Notes under the pieces: model-generated | Told to the model about the DNA's origin: nothing | Databases searched by the model: none | What the model saw: only the letters and a program-made list of their open reading frames with translations | Made by a program: the position numbers and the translations under genes | NCBI RefSeq assembly: GCF_002286815.1 | Contig: NZ_MUNM01000090.1 | Coordinates: forward strand, 1-64,000 | Direction of reading: 5' to 3' | Origin: Pseudomonas sp. PICF141 | GTDB taxonomy: Bacteria; Pseudomonadota; Gammaproteobacteria; Pseudomonadales; Pseudomonadaceae | Length of the DNA: 64,000 nt | In this document: positions 43,787 to 52,714 of the stretch, piece after piece | Layout: the number at the start of each line of letters is the position of its first letter | How positions within the stretch are numbered: the stretch's first letter is position 1

Positions 43787-45085
43787 CTAGATACCAAACC
43801 GGTCCCGCAGCGCGTAATACGCGGCGCCCATGGCGGTGAGCGGGGCCTGGAAGGTGCGGCCGCCGAGCATGGGCATGTGCGGCAGGGAGGCGAAGGCGTC
43901 GAAGCGTTCGGCGTCGCCGCGGATCATTTCCGAGATGAGTTTGCCGGCCAGGTGCGAGCAGGTCACGCCATGGCCGCTGTAACCCTGCATGTAGTAGGCG
44001 TTCTTTTCGATGCGGCCGAATTGTGGCATGCGGGACATGGTCAGCAGGAAGTTGCCGGTCCAGCGGTAGTCGATTTTTACGTCCTTCATTTGCGGGAAGG
44101 TTTTGAGGATTTTTGGTTTGATCAATTGTTCGATGTCGTCGGGCTCGCGAGCGCCATAAACCACGCCGCCACCGTACAGCAAGCGGTTGTCGGCGGTGAG
44201 GCGGTAGTAGTCGAGCAGGTAGTTGCAGTCTTCGACGCAGTAGTTGTTGGTGATCAAGCTGCGGGCGACCTTTTCGGACAGCGGCTCGGTGACGACGATT
44301 TGCGAACCGCAGGGCATGCTTTTGCGCGTGACGCGGTTGTCCAGGTCTTGAGGCAAATAGGCGTTGCCGGCGATCAGCAGGTACTTGGCGCGCACCACAC
44401 CTTTGGCAGTGCGCACGGTGATCGGCTCGCCGTAGGTGATTTCCACGGCGGCGGATTGTTCGTAGATTTTACCGCCCAGGCGGATGATCGCAGCGGCTTC
44501 GCCGAGGGCCAGGTTCAGCGGGTGAATGTGGCCACCCTGCATGTCCAGCAGGCCGCCGACGTAGTTGTCGCAACCCACTTCGCGCTTGATGTCCGCCGCG
44601 TCGAGCATGCTCAGGTTTTTGTTGCCGTAGCGCTCCCAACTGCGCTTCTGTTCGGCCAGGCCATTGAGTTGTTTCTTGTTCAGTGCGGCGAAGATGCCGC
44701 CGGGGCGGTAGTCGCATTGAATGTCGTACTCTTTGATGCGCGAACGGATGATATCGGCGCCTTCAAAGATCATGCTGCCGAGCACTTCGGCGGTTTTGTC
44801 GCCGTAACGCTCTTCAATCACATCGACGTCGCGGCTATACGAATTGACCAGTTGGCCGCCGTTGCGACCGCTGGCGCCGAAGCCGACTTTGGCGGCTTCC
44901 AGTACGGTCACGCTGTAGCCCGCTTCGCTGAGGAACAGCGCCGAGGACAAACCGGTGTAGCCGGCGCCGATCACACAGACGTCGCATTCCACCAGTTCTT
45001 CCAGAATCGGGTAATCACCGGTCTGATTGCGGGTCGCGGCGTAGTAGCTGTTTACATGCTTTTGTTTAACAGAGTCTTGTTTCAT
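43787..45085 (-). CDS. puuB: Gamma-glutamylputrescine oxidoreductase
   Basis: A 432-residue FAD amine oxidase (DAO family) that oxidises gamma-glutamylputrescine to gamma-glutamyl-aminobutyraldehyde. The N-terminal GxGxxG is VCVIGAGYTGLSSALFLSEAGY, followed by GFGASGRNGGQL, and the C-terminal FAD site is YMQGYSGHGVTCSHLAGKLI. The ATG at 45085 has GGAGA about eight bases upstream. PauB is the Pseudomonas name. It is 52 bases downstream of the aldehyde dehydrogenase gene in one operon. Confidence 0.9.
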   Translation of the reverse strand: MKQDSVKQKHVNSYYAATRNQTGDYPILEELVECDVCVIGAGYTGLSSALFLSEAGYSVTVLEAAKVGFGASGRNGGQLVNSYSRDVDVIEERYGDKTAEVLGSMIFEGADIIRSRIKEYDIQCDYRPGGIFAALNKKQLNGLAEQKRSWERYGNKNLSMLDAADIKREVGCDNYVGGLLDMQGGHIHPLNLALGEAAAIIRLGGKIYEQSAAVEITYGEPITVRTAKGVVRAKYLLIAGNAYLPQDLDNRVTRKSMPCGSQIVVTEPLSEKVARSLITNNYCVEDCNYLLDYYRLTADNRLLYGGGVVYGAREPDDIEQLIKPKILKTFPQMKDVKIDYRWTGNFLLTMSRMPQFGRIEKNAYYMQGYSGHGVTCSHLAGKLISEMIRGDAERFDAFASLPHMPMLGGRTFQAPLTAMGAAYYALRDRFGI

Positions 45086-45137
45086 AGGTTTCTCCGATGG
45101 CCGCAAACGCTTGCCCGCGACCGCCGCTGTAAAGGTG

Positions 45138-46628
45138 TTAGAGCTTGATCCAGGTCGCTTTGAGTTCGGTGTATTTGTCGAACGCATGCAGCGATTTGTC
45201 CCGACCGTTACCCGACTGCTTGAACCCGCCGAATGGCGCGGTCATGTCGCCGCCGTCGTACTGATTGACCCAGACGCTGCCGGCGCGCAAACCACGGGCG
45301 AAGGTGTGGGCCTTGCTGAGGTTGCTGGTCCATACGCCGGCCGCCAGACCGAAAATGCTGTCGTTGGCGATCTGCAGGGCCTCTTCAGCGGTGTCGAAGG
45401 TGATCAGCGACAGCACCGGGCCGAAGATCTCTTCGCGGGCGATGGCCATGGCGTTGGTCACGCCATCGAAAATCGCCGGCTCCACGTACAGGCCACCGGT
45501 GTCTGCGAGGGTACGATTGCCGCCGGCAATCAGTTGCGCGCCCTGGTCTTTGCCGATCTGGATATAGCGCAGCACGTTATCCAGTTGGCGCTGGTCGACG
45601 ACCGCGCCGACGGTGGTTTCAGGATCGAGGGCGTGGCCCGGTTTCCAGGCTTGCAGTGCTTGCACCAGCAGCGGAATGAATTGCTCGCGAATCGAACGCT
45701 CCACCAGCAGACGCGAGCCAGCGGTGCAGACCTCGCCCTGGTTGAAGGCAATCGCGCTGGCCGCTGCCTGAGCGGCGGCACGCAAGTCCGGCGCATCGGC
45801 AAACACCACGTTCGGGCTCTTGCCGCCCGCCTCCAGCCAGACGCGTTTCATGTTGCTTTGCCCGGCATAGATCAGCAGTTGCTTGGCAATCGCAGTGGAG
45901 CCGGTGAAGGCCAGCACATCGACGTCCATGTGCAACGCCAATGCTTTGCCGACGGTATGACCGAAGCCTGGCAGGACGTTGAACACGCCTTTGGGGATGC
46001 CGGCGTCGAGGGCCAACTGCGCGATGCGAATCGCCGTCAGCGGTGACTTTTCCGAAGGCTTGAGGATGAACGAATTGCCTGCCGCCAAGGCTGGGGCGAA
46101 TTTCCAGCTGGCCATGATCAGCGGAAAATTCCACGGCACGATGGCGGCGACCACGCCTGCTGGTTCACGGGTGATGAGGCCGAGTTGGTCGTGGGGTGTG
46201 GCGGCGACTTCGTCGTAGATTTTGTCGATGGCTTCGGCGCTCCAGCGGATCGCGTTAGCGGTCGCAGGGATGTCGATGCTCATGGAATCGCTGATCGGTT
46301 TGCCCATGTCGAGGGTTTCGAGCAGGGCGAGTTCTTCCTGGTTGGCCAGGATGAGGTCGGCGAAGCGGATCAGGATGCGCTTGCGTTCTGCGGGCGCCAA
46401 CCGCGCCCAGATGCCGGATTCGAACGTGCGGCGAGCCACCTGCACGGCGGCATTGGCGTCGGCTTCGTCGGTGCTGGCGATGTTCGCCAGGAAGCGGCCG
46501 TCGACCGGGCTGATGCATTCGAAGGTGTCGCCGTTGAGCGCCGGGCAGTACTGGCCGTCGATGAATGCGCGGCCTTCGAGTGTGAGGGACTGGAAGCGTT
46601 GTTCCCAGTCGCTGCGAGTGTTTGTCAT
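45138..46628 (-). CDS. puuC: Gamma-glutamyl-aminobutyraldehyde dehydrogenase
   Basis: A 496-residue NAD-linked aldehyde dehydrogenase. The Rossmann-type block is PWNFPLIMASWKFAPALAAGNSFILKPSE, the general base glutamate lies in WLEAGGKSPNVVF, and the catalytic cysteine in FNQGEVCTAGSRL. It oxidises the aldehyde made by PuuB (Pseudomonas PauC/KauB). Length matches PuuC. The ATG at 46628 starts the conserved region; the frame continues but lacks a site. Confidence 0.9.
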   Translation of the reverse strand: MTNTRSDWEQRFQSLTLEGRAFIDGQYCPALNGDTFECISPVDGRFLANIASTDEADANAAVQVARRTFESGIWARLAPAERKRILIRFADLILANQEELALLETLDMGKPISDSMSIDIPATANAIRWSAEAIDKIYDEVAATPHDQLGLITREPAGVVAAIVPWNFPLIMASWKFAPALAAGNSFILKPSEKSPLTAIRIAQLALDAGIPKGVFNVLPGFGHTVGKALALHMDVDVLAFTGSTAIAKQLLIYAGQSNMKRVWLEAGGKSPNVVFADAPDLRAAAQAAASAIAFNQGEVCTAGSRLLVERSIREQFIPLLVQALQAWKPGHALDPETTVGAVVDQRQLDNVLRYIQIGKDQGAQLIAGGNRTLADTGGLYVEPAIFDGVTNAMAIAREEIFGPVLSLITFDTAEEALQIANDSIFGLAAGVWTSNLSKAHTFARGLRAGSVWVNQYDGGDMTAPFGGFKQSGNGRDKSLHAFDKYTELKATWIKL

Positions 46629-46707
46629 GGTTGTGACTCTGCGCAGAGGAATAAGTAATCGCCGGACTAAAGCCGACCAATTAACGATCAGAAAACCACG
46701 GTCCACT

Positions 46708-46808
46708 GTAGGAGCTGCCGAAGGCTGCGATCTTTTGATCCTGATCTTCGGCGGCTTCATGGATATCAAAACCAAGATCAAAAGATCGCAGCCTTCGGCA
46801 GCTCCTAC
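46708..46808. repeat. Inverted repeat (REP-like pair)
   Basis: GTAGGAGCTGCCGAAGGCTGCG and the inverse CGCAGCCTTCGGCAGCTCCTAC flank a 57-base core that is itself nearly palindromic. It separates puuC from puuA. Confidence 0.85.
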
Positions 46809-46875
46809 GGGGGTTATTCGCCGTCATCAAAGAGGTGTCGATACCCACATCCTCGATTGACGGGTGTTTGGCCCA

Positions 46876-48252
46876 TCAAACCGTATGCAAGTACCAGTTG
46901 TACTCAAGGTCGGAGATGGAGTTCTCGAACTCGGCCAGCTCGCTTTCCTTGCAGGCCACGAACACGTCGATGTACAGCGGGTCGATGTAGCGCGCCATGA
47001 CCTCGCTGTCGTCCAGCTCTCGCAACGCATCGCGCAGGTTGTTTGGCAGGCTTTGCTCGTTCTGCTCGTAGCTGTTGCCTTCGACCGGGGCGCCCGGTTC
47101 GATTTCGTTGGTCAGGCCGTGGTGAATACCGGCCAGCACCGACGCCATCAGCAGGTACGGGTTGGCATCGGCGCCGGCAACGCGGTGTTCGATGCGTACC
47201 GCATCCGCCGAACCGGTGGGCACGCGCACCGCCACGGTACGGTTGTCGATGCCCCAGCTTGGCGAGTTCGGCACGTAGAACTGCGCGCCGAAACGGCGGT
47301 ACGAGTTGACGTTCGGGCAGAGGAACGCCATCTGCGCCGGCAGGGTCTCGAGCACACCGCCGATCGCGTGACGCAGTGCGGCGTTCTGCTCGGGATCCTC
47401 GCTGGCAAAGATGTTGTTGCCTTCTTTGTCGAGAATCGAAATGTGCACGTGCAAACCATTGCCCGCCTGGCCCGGATACGGCTTGGCCATGAAGGTGGTG
47501 TCCATCTCGTGGTCGTAGGCGATGTTCTTCACCAGACGCTTGAGCAACACCGCGTAGTCGCAGGCCTTTATAGGGTCACTGACATGATGCAGGTTCACTT
47601 CGAATTGCGCCGGGGCGCTTTCCTTGACGATGGCGTCGGCGGGGATGCCCTGCTCTTTCGCGCCTTCGAGGATGTCTTGCAGGCAGTCGACGTATTCGTC
47701 CAGATCGTCGATCAGGTAGACCTGGGTCGAGTGCGGACGTTTGCCGGACACCGGCGAGCGTGGCGACTGCGGGCGACCGTTCACGTTGTCCTGGTCGATC
47801 AGATAGAACTCGAGTTCGAAGGCGGCGCAAATGGTCAGGCCCATGTCATCGAACTTGCTCACCACCTGACGCAACACTTCACGGGGGTCAGCGAAGAACG
47901 GCTGGCCTTCGAGTTCGTGCATGGTCATTAACAGCTGCGCGGTGGGGCGCTTCTGCCAAGGCTCGATGCTCAAGGTATTGGGGATGGGGAAGCAGATTCG
48001 ATCCGAGTCGCCGATGTCCAGACCCAGGCCGGTGCTTTCCACCGTGGAGCCATTGATGTCCAGAGCAAACAGCGACGCCGGGAGGTTAATGCCTTTTTCG
48101 TAAACCTTATGAAGACTGGTGCGCTCGATGCGCTTGCCGCGCACCACACCGTTCATATCCGCAATCAGAAGGTCGACGTACAAAACCTCAGGATGTTTCT
48201 TAAGGAATGCGTTTGCTTCGTTGAGTTGAACGGCACGCAGAGGGACCGACAT
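46876..48252 (-). CDS. puuA: Gamma-glutamylputrescine synthetase
   Basis: A 458-residue glutamine synthetase-fold ligase that joins glutamate to a polyamine with ATP. Typical family blocks are VLYVDLLIADMNGVVRGKRI, the metal-binding ICAAFELEFYLID, HEMDTTFMAKPYPGQAGNGLHVHISI and RVPTGSADAVRIEHRVAGADANPYL. It lacks the residues around the GlnA adenylylation site, as for the PuuA/PauA/SpuI group. The gene is divergent from puuD. Confidence 0.9.
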   Translation of the reverse strand: MSVPLRAVQLNEANAFLKKHPEVLYVDLLIADMNGVVRGKRIERTSLHKVYEKGINLPASLFALDINGSTVESTGLGLDIGDSDRICFPIPNTLSIEPWQKRPTAQLLMTMHELEGQPFFADPREVLRQVVSKFDDMGLTICAAFELEFYLIDQDNVNGRPQSPRSPVSGKRPHSTQVYLIDDLDEYVDCLQDILEGAKEQGIPADAIVKESAPAQFEVNLHHVSDPIKACDYAVLLKRLVKNIAYDHEMDTTFMAKPYPGQAGNGLHVHISILDKEGNNIFASEDPEQNAALRHAIGGVLETLPAQMAFLCPNVNSYRRFGAQFYVPNSPSWGIDNRTVAVRVPTGSADAVRIEHRVAGADANPYLLMASVLAGIHHGLTNEIEPGAPVEGNSYEQNEQSLPNNLRDALRELDDSEVMARYIDPLYIDVFVACKESELAEFENSISDLEYNWYLHTV

Positions 48253-48532
48253 GATGCACCTATTAGCTGTTAATTATTATGTTCACTACCCTTTCACGAG
48301 CCCAGTCAATCCGAAAGGCAAAGTGAAGTCAATAGCGAACACTTGGCCTTTCAACCTTTATTTTCGGGCCTTTCTCGAGCATCAGAATGACAGATCAGCC
48401 TTGCACACCGCGTAAATCCTGAAGATCGGACGTGCGGCGTTTAGAATTTTTTACATGAGAGTTGTTAATTAAAATCAACAAGGCTAAGCTCCGGAAAAGC
48501 TCGTTCAAGTGTGAAACTTCGAGGTGATAAAA
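48253..48532. promoter_or_regulatory. Divergent puuA-puuD promoter region
   Basis: 280 AT-rich bases shared by puuA (minus) and puuD (plus). TTAATTATTATGTTCAC lies close to the puuA start and GTTGTTAATTAAAATCAAC close to the puuD start. These are candidates for promoter and regulator sites, the likely ligand of which is the XRE-cupin protein. Binding is inferred. Confidence 0.4.
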
Positions 48533-49294
48533 ATGGCATTCAAGCCATTGATCGGCGTTACTGCGTGCATCAAACAGATTGGCCTGCACCCCTACCACGT
48601 CAGCGGCGACAAGTACTTGCGTGCTGTCAGCATCGCGGCTTTGGGGTTGCCCGTGGTCATTCCTTCCCTGGGCGATCTGACCGACATCGATGACCTGCTC
48701 GCGCAGCTCGACGGTCTGTTGCTGACCGGCTCGCCGTCGAATGTGGAACCCTTCCACTATCAAGGCCCGGCCAGTGCCCCCGGTACGGATCACGATCCGC
48801 AACGGGACGCCACCACCCTGCCCTTGCTGCGTGCAGCCATCGCCGCCGGCGTTCCGGTGCTCGGCATCTGCCGGGGCTTTCAGGAAATGAACGTGGCGTT
48901 CGGCGGCAGCCTGCATCAGAAGGTGCATGAACTGCCAGGCTACCTCGACCACCGCGAAGCGGATCATCCGGATTTGGCTGTGCAGTACGCACCGGCCCAT
49001 GCGGTGAGTGTGCAACCGGGCGGTGTGTTCGAAGCGCTGGACTTGCCGCAGGTGTTCCAGGTGAATTCGATTCACAGCCAGGGCATCGACCGACTGGCGC
49101 CCGGCCTGCGCGCCGAGGCTGTTGCGCCGGATGGTTTGATCGAGGCGATTTCCGTCGAAAACAGCAAGGCCTTCGCCGTCGGCGTGCAATGGCACCCGGA
49201 ATGGCAGGTGCTTTCGAATCCTCCCTATTTGAGTATTTTCCAGGCGTTTGGCGACGCGTGCCGACAACGGGCGGCGCGGCGTAATACGCCCTGA
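48533..49294 (+). CDS. puuD: Gamma-glutamyl-GABA hydrolase
   Basis: A 253-residue class I glutamine amidotransferase-like hydrolase that releases GABA and glutamate. The nucleophile is the cysteine in VLGICRGFQEMNVAFGG, and the His-Glu pair is in GVQWHPEW, as in PuuD/PauD/SpuA. GAGGTG lies six bases before the ATG at 48533. Completes the pathway started by PuuA, B and C. Confidence 0.9.
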   Translation: MAFKPLIGVTACIKQIGLHPYHVSGDKYLRAVSIAALGLPVVIPSLGDLTDIDDLLAQLDGLLLTGSPSNVEPFHYQGPASAPGTDHDPQRDATTLPLLRAAIAAGVPVLGICRGFQEMNVAFGGSLHQKVHELPGYLDHREADHPDLAVQYAPAHAVSVQPGGVFEALDLPQVFQVNSIHSQGIDRLAPGLRAEAVAPDGLIEAISVENSKAFAVGVQWHPEWQVLSNPPYLSIFQAFGDACRQRAARRNTP

Positions 49295-49308
49295 CTTCAA
49301 AAAAGCAT

Positions 49309-49455
49309 TCAACGATTTAACTGCCCCCGTGAGTCTGGCGGGCGTGCCTTTGCGCGCCGGTCGTTCACGTAATAGATGAACCGCAATAACAACAAGCACG
49401 ACCAGGCAGCCAGGATGGCGGTGCCGAATAAGCCCTCCGGTATGGGTAAGCGCAA
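49309..49455 (-). CDS. Small membrane protein, 48 residues
   Basis: A frame starting at TTG 49455 reads RLPIPEGLFGTAILAAW and continues with one strong transmembrane helix (LLLLRFIYYVNDRR), then a basic tail to a stop at 49309. It is convergent with puuD. No good ribosome binding site precedes the TTG, where a REP element begins, so a start lost to the repeat is possible. The helix-then-charged-tail form argues for a real protein. Function unknown. Confidence 0.4.
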   Translation of the reverse strand: MRLPIPEGLFGTAILAAWSCLLLLRFIYYVNDRRAKARPPDSRGQLNR

Positions 49456-49459
49456 ATCC

Positions 49460-49553
49460 CTGTAGGAGCGAGGCTTGCCCGCGAAGACGGTGTGTCAGTC
49501 GACATCATCGTTACCTGATACACCGCCTTCGCGGGCAAGCCTCGCTCCTACAG
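49460..49553. repeat. REP pair
   Basis: CTGTAGGAGCGAGGCTTGCCCGCG and the inverse CGCGGGCAAGCCTCGCTCCTACAG flank a 46-base core between puuD and the transporter operon. Confidence 0.88.
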
Positions 49554-49644
49554 GGGTTGCGTTGGCACCGTACGGCCCGGGTTGCAATCCACTCTTAAGT
49601 CAGGCCGCGTTGGCCCGACGACTGAAACCTGTTGGGAGTTTCAT

Positions 49645-50787
49645 ATGGCAAACGCCTCCAGCATCTACAGGAAGGCTCTTGAAGGTCACCAGGCACCGAA
49701 AAAGGTGTTGGTGAAAGTCGACCGCGTCACCAAGAAATTCGACGAAACCACCGCTGTGGACGATGTGTCCCTGGAGATCCATCAAGGCGAAATATTCGCC
49801 CTGCTTGGCGGTTCCGGCTCGGGTAAATCGACGCTGCTGCGCATGCTCGCCGGCTTCGAACGCCCGACTGAAGGGCGGATTCTGCTCGACGGGGTCGACA
49901 TCACCGACATGCCGCCGTACGAACGGCCGATCAACATGATGTTCCAGTCCTACGCACTGTTCCCGCACATGACCGTGGCGCAGAACATCGCCTTCGGCCT
50001 CAAGCAGGACCGCTTGCCCGCCAGCGAAATCGACGCCCGTGTCGAAGAGATGCTGCGGCTGGTGCACATGACCCAGTACGCCAGACGCAAGCCGCATCAG
50101 TTGTCCGGCGGTCAGCGTCAGCGTGTGGCATTGGCACGTTCCTTGGCCAAGCGACCGAAGCTGTTGCTGCTCGACGAACCGATGGGCGCGCTGGATAAAA
50201 AGCTGCGCTCGCAAATGCAACTGGAGCTGGTGGAAATCATCGAGCGGGTCGGCGTGACCTGCGTGATGGTGACCCACGACCAGGAAGAAGCCATGACCAT
50301 GGCCGAACGCATTGCGATCATGCACCTGGGCTGGATCGCCCAGATTGGCAGCCCAGTCGATATCTACGAAGCGCCGGTCAGCCGCATGGTTTGTGAGTTC
50401 ATCGGCAACGTGAATGCCTTCGACGGCACCGTGGTCGAGGATCTGGAAGGTCACGCGATCATTCACAGCCCGGACCTTGAGCAGAAGATTTACGTTGGTC
50501 ACGGCGTGAGCACGTCGGTGCAAGACAAGTCGATCACCTACGCCATCCGCCCGGAAAAAATGCTGGTCAGCACCCTCAAGCCCGAGACTCGCTATAACTG
50601 GTCCGAAGGCAAGGTGCATGACATCGCCTACCTCGGCGGCCACTCGGTGTTTTACGTGGAGCTGCCCGGCGGCAAGATCGTCCAGTCGTTCATGGCCAAC
50701 GCCGAACGCCGTGGCGCACGCCCGACCTGGGACGATCAGGTCTACGTGTGGTGGGAAGACGACAGCGGCGTGGTACTGCGCTCATGA
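49645..50787 (+). CDS. potG: Polyamine ABC transporter ATPase
   Basis: A 380-residue ABC ATPase that drives putrescine or spermidine uptake. Walker A is LLGGSGSGKST, the Q-loop MMFQSYALFPHMTV, the signature LSGGQRQRVALARSL, Walker B LLLLDEPMGALDK, and the H-loop VTHDQEE. A TOBE domain closes the C terminus. GGGAG lies about seven bases before the ATG. It is the first gene of potGHI (spuF in P. aeruginosa). It ends as ATGA overlapping potH. Confidence 0.92.
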   Translation: MANASSIYRKALEGHQAPKKVLVKVDRVTKKFDETTAVDDVSLEIHQGEIFALLGGSGSGKSTLLRMLAGFERPTEGRILLDGVDITDMPPYERPINMMFQSYALFPHMTVAQNIAFGLKQDRLPASEIDARVEEMLRLVHMTQYARRKPHQLSGGQRQRVALARSLAKRPKLLLLDEPMGALDKKLRSQMQLELVEIIERVGVTCVMVTHDQEEAMTMAERIAIMHLGWIAQIGSPVDIYEAPVSRMVCEFIGNVNAFDGTVVEDLEGHAIIHSPDLEQKIYVGHGVSTSVQDKSITYAIRPEKMLVSTLKPETRYNWSEGKVHDIAYLGGHSVFYVELPGGKIVQSFMANAERRGARPTWDDQVYVWWEDDSGVVLRS

Positions 50788-51698
50788 GAACCTTCAATCA
50801 GCAATTCCTGCGCCTGGTGCCCAGCGGCCGCAAACTGGTCATCGGCATTCCGTTCCTGTGGCTGTGCCTGTTTTTCCTGTTGCCGTTCTTCCTGGTGATG
50901 AAGATCAGCTTCTCGGAAGCGGCGCTGGCCATTCCTCCTTACTCCGAGATTTACACCTTCGCCGAACAGAAGTTTCAGTTGCTGCTGAACATCGGCAACT
51001 ACTCGCTGCTGACCGAAGATGAGTTGTACATCTCGGCTTACTTCGGTTCGTTGAAGGTCGCGTTTTTAAGCACGCTGATGTGCCTGGTGATCGGTTTCCC
51101 AATGGCCTATGCAATCACCAAGGCCAACAAGGAAACGCAAAACGTTTTGCTGCTGTTGATCATGATGCCGACCTGGACCGCGATCCTGATTCGCGTCTAT
51201 GCGTGGATGGGCATTCTCAGCAACAACGGTTTGCTCAATGGGTTCCTGATGTGGACCGGGCTCACTTCGCAGCCGATCGAGATCCTCAACACCAACACCG
51301 CGGTGTACATCGGCGTGGTCTATGCCTACTTGCCGTTCATGGTATTGCCGCTCTACGCCAACCTGGTCAAGCACGATCACAGCTTGCTGGAAGCCGCGTC
51401 GGACCTGGGTTCGAGCACCTTCAACAACTTCTGGAAAATCACGGTGCCGCTGGCCAAGAACGGCATCATTGCCGGGTGCATGCTGGTGTTCATTCCAGTG
51501 GTCGGCGAGTTCGTGATTCCGGAACTGTTGGGCGGTCCGGAAACCCTGATGATCGGCCGCGTGCTGTGGCAGGAATTCTTCAACAACCGCGACTGGCCGG
51601 TGGCATCTGCCCTGGCGGTGGTGATGCTGGCGATTCTGATTGTGCCGATTCTGCTGTTCAACCGCAGCCAGGCCAAAGAGATGGAGGGACGGGGATGA
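50784..51698 (+). CDS. potH: Polyamine ABC transporter permease
   Basis: A 304-residue inner-membrane permease with about six helices and the EAA loop LLEAASDLGSSTFNNFWKITVPL that contacts the ATPase. The ATG shares its last bases with the potG stop (ATGA), and the stop overlaps the potI start the same way. Equivalent to SpuG. Confidence 0.92.
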   Translation: MRTFNQQFLRLVPSGRKLVIGIPFLWLCLFFLLPFFLVMKISFSEAALAIPPYSEIYTFAEQKFQLLLNIGNYSLLTEDELYISAYFGSLKVAFLSTLMCLVIGFPMAYAITKANKETQNVLLLLIMMPTWTAILIRVYAWMGILSNNGLLNGFLMWTGLTSQPIEILNTNTAVYIGVVYAYLPFMVLPLYANLVKHDHSLLEAASDLGSSTFNNFWKITVPLAKNGIIAGCMLVFIPVVGEFVIPELLGGPETLMIGRVLWQEFFNNRDWPVASALAVVMLAILIVPILLFNRSQAKEMEGRG

Positions 51699-52579
51699 AA
51701 CGCTTCGGGTTTTCAAAGTTCATGCTGATTTTCGGCCTGTCGTTTATCTACCTGCCGATGCTGATTCTGGTGATCTACTCGTTCAACGCCTCGAAACTGG
51801 TGACGGTGTGGGGCGGCTGGTCGGTGAAATGGTACGTCGGCCTGCTCGACAACTCGCAACTGATGGGCTCGGTGGTGCGCTCGCTGGAAATCGCCTGCTA
51901 CACCGCGATTGCCGCCGTGGCGTTGGGCACCCTCGCCGCGTTCGTGCTGACCCGCGTGACGCGCTTCAAGGGTCGCACGCTGTTTGGTGGCCTGGTGACG
52001 GCGCCGTTGGTGATGCCGGAAGTGATCACCGGTCTGTCGCTGTTGCTGCTGTTCGTGGCCATGGCGCAACTGATCGGCTGGCCGCAGGAACGCGGCCTCG
52101 TCACGATCTGGATCGCGCACACCACGTTCTGCGCGGCCTATGTGGCGGTGGTCGTTTCGGCGCGTTTGCGTGAGCTGGACCTGTCGATCGAAGAGGCAGC
52201 CATGGACTTGGGTGCGCGTCCGTTCAAGGTGTTCTTTCTGATCACCATCCCGATGATCGCGCCATCGCTGGCGGCGGGCGGGATGATGTCGTTCGCCTTG
52301 TCGCTGGATGACCTGGTGTTGGCGAGTTTCGTCTCCGGGCCAGGCTCCACGACCTTGCCGATGGAAGTGTTCTCGGCGGTGCGTCTGGGCGTGAAGCCTG
52401 AGATCAATGCCGTGGCCAGTTTGATTCTGCTGGCGGTGTCGTTCGTCACGTTCATGGTCTGGTACTTCAGCCGCAGGGCCGAAGCCACCCGCAAGCGGGC
52501 GATCCAGGAAGCGATGGACCAGACGGCCAGCGAATCGTGGCAGCAGCCGAAAAAACAGCAGGTTGAAGCGACGGCTTAG
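51695..52579 (+). CDS. potI: Polyamine ABC transporter permease
   Basis: A 294-residue permease with about six helices and the EAA loop IEEAAMDLGARPFKVFFLITIPM. It starts inside the potH stop (ATGA) with GGAGGGACGGGG just upstream. Equivalent to SpuH. The frame is open much further upstream, but only through potH. The charged C-terminal tail (about 40 residues) is variable in the family. Confidence 0.92.
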   Translation: MKRFGFSKFMLIFGLSFIYLPMLILVIYSFNASKLVTVWGGWSVKWYVGLLDNSQLMGSVVRSLEIACYTAIAAVALGTLAAFVLTRVTRFKGRTLFGGLVTAPLVMPEVITGLSLLLLFVAMAQLIGWPQERGLVTIWIAHTTFCAAYVAVVVSARLRELDLSIEEAAMDLGARPFKVFFLITIPMIAPSLAAGGMMSFALSLDDLVLASFVSGPGSTTLPMEVFSAVRLGVKPEINAVASLILLAVSFVTFMVWYFSRRAEATRKRAIQEAMDQTASESWQQPKKQQVEATA

Positions 52580-52590
52580 TCGCTGAAAGT

Positions 52591-52682
52591 CCTGTAGGAG
52601 CGAGGCTTGCCCGCGAAAAATACACCGCGGTTTTTCAGGCATTACGCGTCATCGTTCTTCGCGGGCAAGCCTCGCTCCTACT
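52591..52682. repeat. REP pair
   Basis: CCTGTAGGAGCGAGGCTTGCCC and the inverse GGGCAAGCCTCGCTCCTAC flank a 45-base core within the transporter operon, between potI and potF. It may stabilise or stop part of the transcript and so raise the binding-protein to permease ratio. Confidence 0.86.
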
Positions 52683-52714
52683 GTGTTCTATAAAAAGAAA
52701 ATGGAGTTGTACCG

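Noticed and set aside
51080-51694. Upstream extension of the potI frame through potH
   Set aside because: potH is conserved in its own frame here; the ATG at 51695 has a ribosome binding site and an ATGA overlap.
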